Source of the DNA: Isoperla grammatica
Taxonomy: Eukaryota > Arthropoda > Insecta > Plecoptera > Perlodidae
Length of the DNA: 64,000 nucleotides
Assembly (NCBI GenBank): GCA_945910005.1
Contig: OX246747.1
Span: forward strand, 31,047,489 to 31,111,488
Direction: 5' to 3'
Made by a program: the position numbers and the translations under genes
Notes under the pieces: generated by a model
Seen by the model: the letters and a program-made list of their open reading frames with translations, nothing else
Told to the model about the DNA's origin: nothing
Database searches by the model: none
Shown: positions 24,301 through 63,910 of the stretch, one piece after another
Position numbering within the stretch: the stretch's first letter is position 1
Layout: each line of letters begins with the position of its first letter

Positions 24301-25315
24301 TGGATCCTTTCCTCACTTTATATACCATTCCAGCCGATTGGCACCTACTTTCATAACTTAAACATAATAACCTTTTTTTAAAAATGTGTGAAAACTTCGT
24401 TCAGTAAAGCTTGCGAACAGCTGATCGGCTGTTATTGTGGTTCAAGGTCAACACCTCCCCTATCCTTTTGAATGTCTTGAACTAAAAGCCACGGATTCAT
24501 CCAAGGATTCATACTGACGGTCAAACTGGTTTTAGGGTTTTTTCATGTACTTACGTACGCCATATTGCCATATTTAACGTCATTCACATGTCAAAACGAT
24601 GTATTTTAAAAATGGAAGCTAACTATCAGAAAACATACTATTTGTAAAAAAAAACACTGGAACTTACAGATAAGTAATCAAATCATGTGTGTGTACTACG
24701 TACATAATCAATCTCGCAAAGGAATAGACAAAAAAGTGAGTAGAACAGCCGATTAGCTGTTCGCAAGAAATACCCTTTTTTTTTTTTTTATCATATGCCC
24801 ACATTTGGCTTAATCAGGCCATCATGTAAGATCTGGTCAACCAGTAGAGACAGGCCTCCTTTTCTTCTCTCTTCAAGCCGTTATGTCTTGTCTTTTAATG
24901 CTATTGTATTTAACATCGAATACCGCGAACGGTAACACGTATCGGTTGTGGTGTGCATGAGTGCGTTCCGAATAAGGTTGCCCATCGATGTTAATTTACA
25001 ACATCGACATCGAAATCAAAACATCGATGTCACATCGCGCAGTCGGAAATTTTTCGACATCGACATCAAACCTGAAATAATCGCGACATCGGAAAAAAAG
25101 TTCCTTGAACAATGTAAAAACTAAAAAGAAAAACTAACAAAATCGTTTCTTGTTTACAAAACCTTCTGGTAAGTTGATATTGTGCTGTAACCTTGTCGAC
25201 GAGTGGAGTACAGACTGTTTTATTATTATTATTATTTTGTGTAAAAAACGATTCGATTTATGAAAGAAAAAATCGATGTCGGAAATTTGCATCGACATCG
25301 ATTATTAATCGATTT

Positions 25316-25398
<83 letters not shown>

Positions 25399-26878
25399 CT
25401 TATTTATTTATTTATTTATTTATTAATGTCTATCCTATTCAGTTATAAAAACTGATAAACTGATGGGCAACCTTAGTTCCTAACAAACGTGGCGTCACGC
25501 CTCTATCTCTGTTTCCAGCGGCGGCAGCTCCCGGTCGGGCACCCCCACCAAGGAGGTGAGCGATAACAAGCGCAAGATGTCGTCAACGCCCGAGCCGCTA
25601 CTCGGCAAGAAGATGCGCCTCGACAACTTTGCGTCGGCGCCGTACAGCTCTAGTCCAACCATCAACAGGTAATATACGCTGCCTTGTTACATTCAATGAT
25701 ATGTATTAGGGATTAATTAAAGCGGAAACATATTAGTACAGGTAAAACGTTATAAGAACCTAGTAATTAGACTGTACACTGTTCCTTGTCACAACATAAA
25801 GTTAAAAGCAGAATATTTTGAACCCTGATCAGAGCTCTTCAACAGGCAAAACCACACTGACACACTTCAGTGGGGTTTTGCCTGTTGAAGAGCTTTGATC
25901 AGGGTTCGAAATATTGCGTTTTTATGTTGTGACAAGGAACAGTGTACAGTCTAATTACTAGGTTCTTATAATGTACATATTAGGGATGTCATAGGGTAGG
26001 AAAATTCGGATCCAGTTCAGACCTTCCAGGAATTGGGTTACCCGAATCCTAAAGGCCTAATGTGTTTGTTGTACAGATTTTGACCATTACAATACTCGAC
26101 TGATGTTTTTCAGACTTCCGAGTCATACTGTATGCTTGTTAAATAAATTAAATAAATAAGTTATGTTATCTTATCTCAGTACCCCCCCCCCCCCAAAACC
26201 ACGCAATTGAAGGCCGTTCTCTGCCCGTGTCAACTGTCGGCCGCAGTTGACACGGGCAGAGAACGGCTGTGTGGGTCGGGCTCTGTGCGGCCGCTGCACG
26301 CGAGAAGGGTTGGGGGGGGTAGTGTAGATGGCATCCCATAACTCGCCCGCAGTAATGACAGTGTGTGTACTAATCAGCCGGCCGCTCGCCACGCCCACAA
26401 GCAGGAATTCACTGTAGCTTCAAGGAAAGTAGCCGCAGAAATATCGTCGCGTTTTTTTAAATTTTTTTTATACCCGATTAAGATTTGAATCCTAAAAATG
26501 GATTCGGGTAACCCGAGTGCCCAGGGCAGGCCGAGTACTCGGGTTCAGTATCATAAAACGAAGAGGTAAATATTAAAAATCAAAAGTCTTTTGTTCCGTG
26601 GCTCTAATTGTATTGTATGAATAGAAATATGTAATGTAGCGTATAATTCAGTGTGTCCCCTTGCGTTGCGCAGTGAGTCCGGCATAACAGAGGACGCTGT
26701 GAGGCGCTACCTGATGCGTAAGCCCATGACGACCACCGAGCTACTGCAGAAGTTCAAGTCGAAGAAGACGGGACTCAATTCCGATCAGCTGGTCAACATC
26801 ATGACCCAGATACTGAAGCGCATCAATCCCGTCAAGCAGACCATCAAGGGAAAGATGTACCTCTCCATCAAACACTGA
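15299..26878 (+). CDS. GTF2F1: GTF2F1, TFIIF alpha subunit (RAP74)
   Basis: Eleven coding exons: 15299-15345, 15916-16050, 16251-16388, 16847-17017, 17450-17574, 17971-18102, 18376-18493, 20027-20347, 20996-21155, 25519-25668 and 26674-26878. The start MTTPAAVTEYVIRVPK and the blocks FGRDAREEARRKKFGIV, PDDQPWLMKV and WYNFQPIHRYKALSAEEAEE form the N-terminal barrel that dimerises with the TFIIF beta subunit (about residues 1-200). A long charged, Asp/Glu/Lys/Ser-rich linker with FEESDDGDEEGREVDYISD follows. The last exon, TEDAVRRYLMRKPMTTTELL to the stop, is the winged-helix domain that contacts the CTD phosphatase FCP1 and general factors. The product acts in the nucleus in RNA polymerase II initiation and elongation. 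The exons sum to 1702 bases, one more than a multiple of three; the extra base lies in the poly-G tract of exon 8. Without it the length is 566 residues, near the 517 of human. Confidence 0.95.
15411..15800. repeat. AGGCCTAGGC-rich simple repeat in GTF2F1 intron 1
   Basis: Dozens of overlapping copies of the palindromic words AGGCCT, CCTAGG and GGCCTAGGCC, with irregular spacers such as GCGCCCTTGCGCCCTT. The same word is scattered singly across the whole window. The stretch could form strong local hairpins. Confidence 0.8.
16470..16715. mobile_element. Foldback element in GTF2F1 intron 3
   Basis: The left arm (CAGCTTACCTTTGTGAGAGG ... GAATTTGAGAGTTAAAAGAA GGCCTACC) recurs inverted at about 16670-16715 (GCCTACTTTTAACTCTCAAA ... 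GTAAGTAAGCTG). The end motif CAGCTTACCT is shared with the foldbacks at 21836, 56897 and 57551, suggesting a related group. Confidence 0.6.
16808..16846 (+). promoter_or_regulatory. Two in-frame candidate acceptors for GTF2F1 exon 4
   Basis: AG dinucleotides at 16806-16807 and 16845-16846 are 39 bases apart, and both give the same reading frame with no stop between them. The downstream one joins to SYKGVREGG, while the upstream one adds 13 residues ending EWRR before YKGV. The downstream site gives the length expected from RAP74, but the family has basic residues just before this point, so the choice is open. Confidence 0.45.
17092..17320 (-). mobile_element. LINE 3' fragment, minus strand
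   Basis: The reverse complement matches the fragment at 11430-11690, including the (GAT)n tail, the GGGTCGGCATTGAAGATAAG region and the GRxRxRW-coding part. It is truncated at the 5' end and lies in GTF2F1 intron 4. Confidence 0.7.
17795..17968 (+). repeat. Short tandem repeat running up to the GTF2F1 exon 6 acceptor
   Basis: About five imperfect copies of a roughly 22-bp unit, GATGTCGGATCTTGTTTATG, end directly in the splice acceptor (CGGATCTTGTTTTCTGCAG). The last copy forms the polypyrimidine tract itself. The exon is not included in the unit. Confidence 0.75.
19065..19437 (+). repeat. tRNA-derived SINE (family A), 5' part
   Basis: The head GTTGGTCCAGTGATTAGC (A box), the arm GCTTCCAATGCAGAAGG and GGTTCAAATCCCGG (B box) are tRNA-like, closest to a Gly/Glu type. 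The body contains CCGTCCCAGCAACGAAGC and the tail AAGTCCCCCACTGAAAATCA. The 3' end (19926-19937) is separated from it by the hAT-like insertion at 19438-19918. Confidence 0.8.
19438..19918. mobile_element. hAT-like element nested in a SINE
   Basis: A 481-bp element with inverted ends CAGGGTTGCCAC and GTGGCAACCCTG (12 of 12). It is flanked by CTTAGTG and ATTAGTG, a probable target duplication with one change. It interrupts the SINE tail, so it is younger than that SINE. Internal repeats of ATCCTTGAAA/ATCCTGAGAAA are present. No transposase frame was found. Confidence 0.72.
20188..20223 (+). other. Poly-G tract with frame slip in GTF2F1 exon 8
   Basis: Before the tract, the frame fixed by the acceptor at 20026 reads EEDALRKLLSSGSSDEDEDN as expected. 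After it, that frame turns into unrelated Arg/Gln/Glu-rich sequence, while the +1 frame reads AAGDKPSPNKDESGGAKKIK and joins in phase to the next exon (ASSSDFSSDSATDSES). One surplus base, or two missing ones, must lie in the G run. No GT-AG pair inside could remove it. A homopolymer sequencing or assembly error is the simplest cause; a real frameshift allele would delete the winged helix. Confidence 0.85.
20407..20582. mobile_element. pogo/Tigger-like MITE, second copy
   Basis: It starts TA|CAGTAGTCCCTCGTTAATTC and is the reverse complement of the element at 5826-6013 over its whole length. It is truncated at the right end after AATTAAAGGGGGA. It lies in GTF2F1 intron 8. Confidence 0.6.
21836..22515. 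mobile_element. Inverted-repeat element with inner palindrome
   Basis: The ends GGTATATAAAGTGAGGAAAG ... CTTCATGT recur inverted at 22470-22515, about 46 bp of near-perfect terminal repeat. Next to the left end lies an inner palindrome: about 55 bases from GACGGATTTGCGAGTTTGAA are inverted at 21947-22005. No transposase frame was found. An identical copy is at 23647-24326 in the second duplicate. Confidence 0.75.
23647..24326. mobile_element. Inverted-repeat element, copy in the second duplicate
   Basis: Same structure and sequence as 21836-22515. It was copied as part of the 1811-bp tandem duplication, not by separate transposition. Confidence 0.75.
25316..25456 (-). repeat. (TTTA)n array with conserved flank
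   Basis: About 27 TTTA units end in TTAATGTCTATCCTATTCAG followed by TTATAAAAACTGA. The same flank follows TTTA runs at 50428 and 62197. Read on the minus strand this is a short retroposed unit ending in (TAAA)n, rather than an isolated microsatellite. Confidence 0.75.
25751..25970. mobile_element. Long hairpin (foldback) in GTF2F1 intron 10
   Basis: About 105 bases (TATAAGAACCTAGTAATTAG ... GGCAAAACCACACTGA) are followed after a tiny loop by their reverse complement, ending GGTTCTTATA. The arms are almost perfect. A transcript of the intron would form a long double-stranded stem. Confidence 0.85.
26213..26267. repeat. Perfect GC-rich hairpin
   Basis: The 24-bp arms GCCGTTCTCTGCCCGTGTCA plus ACTG and their exact reverse complement are separated by the 7-base loop TCGGCCG. 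It lies in GTF2F1 intron 10, downstream of a poly-C run, and is far more GC-rich than its surroundings. Confidence 0.9.
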
Positions 26879-26914
26879 AGGTAGGCGGAACATAAGCAGT
26901 CCTTGCAAATTTTA

Positions 26915-26920
26915 AATAAA
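26915..26920 (+). terminator. Candidate polyadenylation signal of GTF2F1
   Basis: AATAAA lies 37 bases after the GTF2F1 stop, within an A-rich run. A GTAGGC three bases after the stop could instead be a donor for an intron in the 3'UTR, so the real 3' end is uncertain. Confidence 0.4.
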
Positions 26921-27044
26921 AAAAAAATCGACAAAATATATATCCATACACTTTTTTGGTCATTTTTAAAGATATATGTGTATCTCTGGCTCCTGTTTCC
27001 AACTTAAGTTAGGTCAGGGGGTGGCTATAGCCACCAGGATTCTA

Positions 27045-27470
27045 GGGCACTTCAAGAGCTCCTAACACCGGCTTGCCAGGCCTGTCATGTCCTCTTCAAA
27101 TTCACTCTCTTTTCTTCCCACCAGCTCGCGCCATTCACTTCTGTCTTCCCACAGTCTTTTGCTTGTACTTCTTACCAACTTCCACCTCTATTTTCTACAT
27201 CATTTCTTATTTGATCTTGCCACCTCTCTCTCGGTCTACCAACTCTTCTTTTAACTTGGTCTCCACTTTCAAATTCTGTCTTTGGGATTCTGTTCTCTCT
27301 CATTCTTCTGACATGTTCATACCACCTCAACCTTTCTCGTCCTATTTTATATAACAACTTCTCAACTGTAACTTTAGATAATTTTAATAATTTTCTAAAT
27401 TTGAAATTTGGTTTCCCAGTCCACTTCTGATAATGTGTTTTGAAAAAATGTCTTTGTAACAATTTCCATT
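27045..27470 (-). mobile_element. LINE 3' fragment, another subfamily
   Basis: On the minus strand the frame reads KIGRERLRWYEHVRRMRENR, VKRRVGRPRERWQDQIRNDV and ENRGGSW. This is the same RWxxHVxRM...GRPRERWxD signature as at 11381-11659 but with different sequence. The RT core is missing. Confidence 0.65.
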
Positions 27471-30447
27471 TTCCTACCTCTCTAGGGTGTTAGTTACCGT
27501 AGTTAGTTCCTACGACAAACACTGGCCTAATTCTGTTTCCTTTGTCGATTCTTTCAGATTCACGTCCAAACGTCCGCGTAGGCTATCCTAAGGTGAACAA
27601 TCCACGCGTGCACATGTCGAAATGTGTATTATACATCCAGTAGTTGTTATTGAATTGACTATTTTACCGGTAACCAAGTCTGACACAAATGGGACTGATT
27701 TTGATTTGATGACCGAAGTCAAGACACGGCAATGCTCTGCGTGCAGGCCTATGAATTTTTCACTTAAAAAAAAATACTTGATCATCATTTCTTGTTATTT
27801 AAAAATATACTATATTTACTCATATATACTCATTTACTCAGATGCTCCTGAAAAATGAGAGTGCAGAGATTATGTAGTTAACTTATTTGCAAGAAACACC
27901 ATGCACGCACTTCTCAAAGATATCGCTAAATTAAGAAAAATCGTGGTGTAGCCATTATTAGCAAGGGCAATCTATAAAACTAAAGGAGTAAATGTAGTAT
28001 TATTACGAAACGACCTTACATCCTACGTTGTTATTGATGGTAGACATAGGAAAGTTGTTGTTTATTTAACGGTAGTTAGTTATTTAAAAATTTGTCGCGG
28101 TTTGGAAGAACGAAATCATCATTAGTAGCCGGCGATCAAGAATCCAAAGCTAGGAACATCAGACTGAACCAAGATTTTATTCAAAATGAATATCGATTCT
28201 AAAATAAATACAAAAATAAATTCACATTTTGAGTCTACCCACTCAGTAATGAAACTGATTTTCAGTGGGGGACTTTAATTTAAAGCGACTAAACCGACCC
28301 TGCAGGCTCCGAACACCATCGACGAGTGATTTTATTATGGTAGTCCTAATATACTCGTTTTTAAATGCACGATGCAAATCGAAGATTGCCCTGGAAATTT
28401 TTAATTTTTCCAATTGTGAAGGTGGTGTTTTCAATTTTTTAACTTAAATTACAAAGTGACATGGACCTGTATTAATATGTATTCAATGCGGCAATGTTCG
28501 AAGAATTGTACTGTAATAGTTAATGAATTGTAATTAAGAATTGTAATAAAATAATGAAATGTCTTCCTCTGAAGAATATCCATCCCTATATCACAATTCC
28601 CAAAAATATCATAATGGAAAAAAAAAATCACCGCTTTTGTGAATAACAAAACGAAAATTGCCATTTACTTTTACCAAAAATACCTGCCTGTCTATTAGAT
28701 CCAATTATTAAATAAAAGCATGTTTTATGTACCGGTAGTGAGATTTGGGTCTTGTTTAGTAACCTTACCTGGTGGTGGGCCAAGCTCTGTCAATCCCCTA
28801 GCAGAGGTTCGGTAAAGCTCAAAGTTAAGTCTTCTCATGGGCACGAAAATCGTCGTTCTCGTGCCCACTACAAAAACTGGTACTTATCACTTAAAAATAC
28901 TAATTTATTATGTAAAATTCGATTTAAAAGTACTCCACTTTAAAATGTGGACAGAATACCAGTGGAATTAAATTATCTCAATTTGACGTAATGCTGTTTT
29001 AAGCCAGAATTGGTTTTACAGATCAATTCATTTGTTTTGCATGGTTTGACAAGTTAGGGGATTTATGGAACTTGGCGCTTGGCATGCTGCGTCTCAGGTC
29101 AAAGCTGAAGTAGGTTGCAGCACTGGTCCTGAAAGGCCCAACTTTGTAATTCATTCCATGTTAAATATTGTCGTAAGTCAACTGTCAAACGACAATATGT
29201 TTGTTTTGTATCTATAACAAAAGTATTCTCTGTCGAAAACCTTGTAAAACATTACTACAATGGATGATTTGTATTTAAAAGTATTAAATATAAACGACTT
29301 GAATGTTTGAATTGAGAAAACGAGGTGCAAAGATCGAGTTTTACCTTTCAGTACTGCTAGCGCTGCGAGCGGCAGAAAGTCGCGCCTGAGACGCCCATTA
29401 AAAAACTTTGACCGCTCATCCAGCTGGCTGTGATTTTTGTTACAACACCATATTATTTCTGTTCAACAATGGCATTGTTACAAAACATTTTCAAAGGTTT
29501 GTTGTAAAGTTGGCAGTGTGTTTATTGAAAAAATGAAAATAAATAATCCATTTTGTTTATAGTTTTTTCTTCAGTTTATGGCTTTAGTTTCAGTTTCAGT
29601 CTCAGCTGATACTTGAAATCAGTCAAATCACTGATTTAAAACGGACTATTAAGAAGGTAAGTCAGAATAGGGTAACTGTTCCATGCTTATACGGTAACTT
29701 TAAACGGTGTTTTCAACCTGAAAACGATTACTGGCGAGGGCCTGGTTATATCCCATGTTTTAGGTTCTGAAATATGTAATACAAAAAATATTTTAATATG
29801 TATATGTAAATATGTATGTAAATATGTATGTAATAGTAAGAACGATTTCACGGGACATTGTTTTGTGCTGATTTCTTCAGTTTCCGGAAGCGATGGAGGT
29901 TGCATTGGCTTCTTTGCAGGGTGACAACCTTACAAAGTTAGTTACATCTTAGTTCTCCTGAAGTTTTGTAGAAACCCTTTTCTATTAGGCCTAAGTAATT
30001 TCTCAATTTTCTTTTAAACGTGATCAGTTTGTACCACTTATTATTTCATTGGGCAAGTACTTGAACAGCATCTTTCCTGCATGCACAGGGGCTTTGTCAG
30101 TAATCTTCAACTTAGTTGCTGTCATGATTGTTTAGGTTGGCCCTGTTCCGTGTATTGTGCTGATGGGTATCGGAGTTTTTCAGAAAACTATCATGGTCCT
30201 GTTCACGCACATGGTTGCATAAACGTACTCAGAAAGAACAGTAAGGATTTCTAGTGATTTAAAACGTTCTTTAGATGGTTGCGTTGGTTTAAGGTTTAAT
30301 ATATACCGTATTGCCCTCTTTTGAAGCCTGAACATTTTTAGTGTTTAAGGTTGGGTCTGGTTTGAGTGATTTTTCCTAGCTGCCTCCTGACATCCTTCCT
30401 TCGTTTATCTGGACTAGTTTCAAGGACTGGCCTACTTCTCGCGCAGA
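27471..30447. other. Intergenic region between GTF2F1 and the anoctamin gene
   Basis: No exon was recognised. A minus-strand SINE family A tail (ACCCACTCAGTAATGAAACT ... ACACCATCGACGAGTGA) lies at about 28230-28330, and a small hairpin GGGCACGAAAATCG/TCTCGTGCCC at about 28838-28866. The anoctamin promoter presumably lies in the last part. Confidence 0.45.
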
Positions 30448-59446
<28,999 letters not shown>

Positions 59447-59967
59447 TAGACGTTGCCAGTTCGCTCAAGTCGAAAGCGGCTGTTACGCGGGGAAGTTAGA
59501 CAAGTAAAATGGATAATGCATTGAGATAATACCTCCACACAGGACGTGAGGTTTACTACGGTTCTTTTATATTTCCCCCGCTTTAAAGACCTTTCGCGTT
59601 ACCGTCATTCGGATAAGACAAAAAGTGAAGAGTGAATAGTTTTTACTCCTCACTTTTTGTCTTCTTCATGAAAAGTTCTTATAATCTTTTCGTTTTGTCT
59701 TCTCCGTGTGATGCCGGCGAGAAAAGTCTCTTTAGCTATATTACACGGTATATTTACTAGCAAAAGAGAAACCTTTTATCTTTGCTTTTTGCTTTTTACT
59801 TGTCTAACTTCCACATGTAACGGCCGCCGTAGCTACTTGTCGGGAAATTGATGGACTCGAAAGCGTTGCTACGGGTACAAGAGTTTTCATTAAGTTTGTT
59901 AACTGTGTATTTAGGCCTACTAGGGTTGATGTCATTTTGATGCCATTCTCGATCAAAGATAATCCAA

Positions 59968-60375
59968 TAGGGCTGTGCGAACAACAGATTTCCATTTCGA
60001 GTCGAATACGAATGAAATATTAAGAAATTGTTCGAACTTGGAATATTTCAAGACGCGAATATTTCTAGTTTGAATACTAAATAAAGGTGGATCTTGGACT
60101 TACCAACAATTTAGATTAAGGATGAAATGAAAAGACTTAACTAATGAAATCACAATAAGGGCATGAAAATCTAATGACTACGAAAGTTTAGTAGTTTTCA
60201 GAGCGAGTGACCGGAAGCTTAGAAGTGTTTTTATTTACTACAGTATTTAGGCTTCAGTACCGTACTTTGGATTTCCACTACACGCTCGAATGGTTTTAAA
60301 TACTTTGAGTTTCGAGTATCAATAATATGATTTTGAATCGAGTTCGAATCGATTTCGAGTACTCGCACAGCCCTA
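59968..60375. mobile_element. hAT-like element downstream of the anoctamin gene
   Basis: 408 bp with perfect inverted ends TAGGGCTGTGCGA and TCGCACAGCCCTA, flanked by exact 8-bp repeats TAATCCAA at 59960-59967 and 60376-60383. The inside repeats TTCGAGT/AATACGAAT-type words. No transposase. Confidence 0.9.
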
Positions 60376-60383
60376 TAATCCAA

Positions 60384-62078
60384 AATATTATTAAATTATT
60401 AATTGGTGTTTGGATATACTATTATCAAATAATCAGTAGAATATGGCGAACGCTACCAGCAGGTGACCTCGCTATGTGATGATAGTTGCTGCTCTCGTTG
60501 TATTAAGTCGGAGGGAGAGTCTCATTCCAAAGCCCGCAACAAAGTAACATTTTTAAATTACATTTTGAGAGCGTTACACAATATTTGAAAAGTGAAAAAT
60601 GTTGGGAATTTAGTTTTGTGAGAACTAAAAACTTTTTTTTTTTTCTTCTTCTCTTATGCCCGCAATTGGTCTATTCGGCCATCATGCGTTGTCGTGCTAA
60701 CCAATAGAGACAGGACTCCCTCTGTACATTTGCAATTATTAATATTGCCTTTATAAAGGCATGTTCTGTCTCTATTTGCTCCGTTGGGCATGTTGACGGC
60801 AGTCATTTAGCGTTATCCACCCGGCACTGGGATTATTTATAACTGGGTTAACAAAATTTAAATGCTGCAACCATCATGGTTGTCATTAGGGAAGCCAACT
60901 AAAGAAATAGTAGGATTATTTTAAATGTTTACCTACTAAATATTTACCTAATATTTACCTACATTCCTGTAGAAGTAGCTTAATATTTATAATAATCCTA
61001 CCATCAGTTTAAGAGTAAAAACTAGAAACACTACTGCCAAATCTCTTGGCAGAAAAGTTATGAATTATATACTGTACTATTATTAATGATCGATTACGAA
61101 TTACACTAATTGATTGTCGGCGCCAACCCTAGTACCTATCGTAATCGAATAACTTACCACACAATGTACTGTACTAATGTTATGTAATATATCCTTAGGA
61201 TAGTTGTTTGCTTTAGAAATATAGTTTTTGTACATTGTGTTATGTATTTGTATTATGTAATTTACTAATTTGTCATAATAATATAATTAAGCGAGCGTCT
61301 CCATTAGAAGTTCTGTTTTTTTTTCTGTTTTTGTTTTGTTTTTATGTCTGTCGATAGCAGTCGAACGGAAAGTCCGATCAACATGAAATTTGGCCCATCC
61401 AAGAGCCTCAATGTGGATTGAAGGTGTATAGTTTTGTACAAAATTGTTTGAAAAGTTACAAAGTCACAAACAAATTGTTTTGGCAAAAATTAGCTTTCTA
61501 TGGCTACTAGCTACACCAAAAGACAAAAAACAACAACAAGCTGTCAAAAAATAATTTCTTCTGATTTTGGAAAACAAAAAAACAAACGAATACACATACA
61601 AAACGGCAAGTCGCAATTACTCCGCTAGGAGTAAATCCACTAGACCTTGACAAAACAGTAGCGAACCGTGTTGAAAACATGACGACGCAAAATCTTAGCA
61701 ACGCACATTGCAGTGCATTCAATATGTCGAAATATATAATATATAATAGCTACAGCAATTAGAAAAATTTTGCAATGTGCCTTCTATTGTTGTTCATTGT
61801 TGTTTTTATTAACTTTCAGAACTTTTCGCCAGGAAGTTCGTAGTTATGTACGGGCGCTCGCTTATAAACGCGTCACGCAAGAGCGTTTTTCGTGTTTAAG
61901 AAAACTATAAAGCCATTCTTTATTAAATTTTCCAATGCTAAAATTATTCAACATTAAAAGGTGCGAGGTCTGTCAATGTGGGACTACATCCAGAAAATGC
62001 AAAATAAATTACATTTACATAATATATTTTGTTGATAGCACAGGGAATATTACACACACACACACATAGAGCGCACAC
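60384..62078. other. Intergenic, small repeats only
   Basis: A family C repeat lies at about 60632-60720. A segment shared with 13990-14065 (AAGCTGTCAAAAAATAATTT, CTTCTGATTTTGGAAAACAA) lies at about 61540-61605. No gene or exon was recognised. Confidence 0.5.
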
Positions 62079-62230
<152 letters not shown>

Positions 62231-62639
62231 ACAAAGGAGGACCTTAAATAAAACTAAGCTATGCAAACAATTAATAGTAATGAAATCATAAATAACAATA
62301 ACAACAAAAACAAAACAAACTACTGAACTATATAAAATATAATCAAGAACAAGAAAAAATAATTGGGAAATGAAATAAAATCAAATGAAGTGGAAATTCA
62401 TCAAATTAAAAAATAAAAATAGAAGTATGCAAATAAGAAAGAACATAAAGAAACAAAAAAAATGTGGGAAAAAATAAATATACCGGTACATATATATATA
62501 TATATAAATAAGTATATATACAAAAGTGAAAAAGAAGAAAGAAAAAGAAGAACGAAAATAAAAAAGAAAAAAGAAAGAAGAAAAAAAGAAAAAACTGATT
62601 CGTTAACGATATTTTACTCAAATTATTCTATCTGTGATT

Positions 62640-63910
62640 ATTCTACCTGTGTACACAAATATTGATGGATTGAGGAACTGATGGTGTATTCGGTTCAGAG
62701 ATGAACAGAAGATCACAATCTGATACAAATTTTCTAAAATAAAAAGATTCATCTGTTTCTCTACAGTCTATATAGCCTTCTAAAATGTTCAAAATGTATG
62801 CATCCCCAAATTGGCTAATAACGCGACAAATGATAGGCCTAGATCACATCCAGAAAATGCTAAATAAATGAAATTTACATAAGAGGCCTATATTTTGATA
62901 ACATAGAGGGTTGTTCCTTCAAATGTTTTAATCAAGTGATTCTTTTACTGATTGTGAGCTCAAATATAAATGGATTTACGAACTGATTGTCTCTCTGGAT
63001 TCACTAAGTCCCCAAGAATATGATCAGATGATCAAAATCTACACCTTGTCTTTTTAAAATCGCATTTGATCGATTTTAATCACGTCATCGCGAAACGGTA
63101 AAGTGTTTTTGGCAGAAACGTACCGTTTGTCTGTAAAAAAAAAAAAAAAAAAAAAAAATTCAACTCAATTCTTCTTCTGGTAATTGTAACTCCAAATAAT
63201 GACGGATTTACGAACTGATGGTCACTCTGGATTCAAAAAGTATCCAAGAATAAGATCTGATTATAAAAACTCCACAAATTGAGATATAAATGATATAAAT
63301 GTGTGAATATGGTGGGAAAAAAAATTGGCAGTAATGGGTTTCGAACCCTAGACCTCAAGTATTCGAAGCCTTGGCGTTACTGAGTACGCTATGCCAAACG
63401 ATGGAAATAGTGTTGCTTAGACTGGTAGATAACACACTGGTCTGAAAGTAGGTATGCATGTATGAATCGAATTGTATCTCGATTCATTCTTATTGTAATT
63501 GTAACACCAAACATAGATGGATTTACGAACTGTGGGTCTCATTGAATTCCAAAAATATCCAAGTATACGATCTGATGATAAAAACTTTAGAAATTGAAAA
63601 AAAAATTGAAGTCGTTTTTTTTTCAAGGTCCAAAAAATGAGTTTCAACACATGGTCTTTTAAAAATATCATTTGATAGATCTTCATCACATGATCGCGAG
63701 AAAGGAAATCTATTGAGGAAACAACGAGCCGTTTGACCGTTAAAAAATAAACCTTGTCCATGCACGTTGTATTATTGATATAAATATGTGAATATGGTGT
63801 ACAAAAAAGTGGGTATAACGGGTCTCGAACCCCAGACCTCAAGTACTCGAAGCGACGACGTTCTGCGTACGCGTTGCCACACGATGGAAGACGTACTGCA
63901 TACACTGGTA
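62640..63910 (-). repeat. Four related SINE-like units, two with tRNA-like heads
   Basis: Four segments share GATGGATTTACGAACTGAT-type sequence and AAGAATANGATCTGATNATA words, at about 62660, 62968, 63201 and 63516. On the minus strand, two (63325-63405 and 63812-63888) carry tRNA-like heads: a TGGCATAGCGTACTCAGTAA or TGGCAACGCGTACGCAGAAC start and a GGTTCGAAACCC or GGTTCGAGACCC B box, with anticodon-loop TTCGAAT or TTCGAGT. The heads do not form full tRNAs. This is a SINE family distinct from family A. Confidence 0.65.

Larger units (their letters stand above)
21469..25090 (+). repeat. 1811-bp direct tandem duplication in GTF2F1 intron 9
   Basis: The sequence 21469-23279 is followed immediately by a copy at 23280-25090, and I found no difference between them when reading line by line. 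The copies meet at GACATCGGAATTATC. Each contains a 680-bp inverted-repeat element, a copy of the ATGCCCACATTTGGC repeat and an ACATCGATGTC-rich patch. It is either a very recent duplication or an assembly artefact. Exons are not included. Confidence 0.93.

Noticed and set aside
25980..26545. Possible further hAT-like element starting TTAGGGATGTCATAGGGTA
   Set aside because: The left end resembles the 10841 element, but no matching right end or 8-bp duplication was found, so no boundaries can be given.
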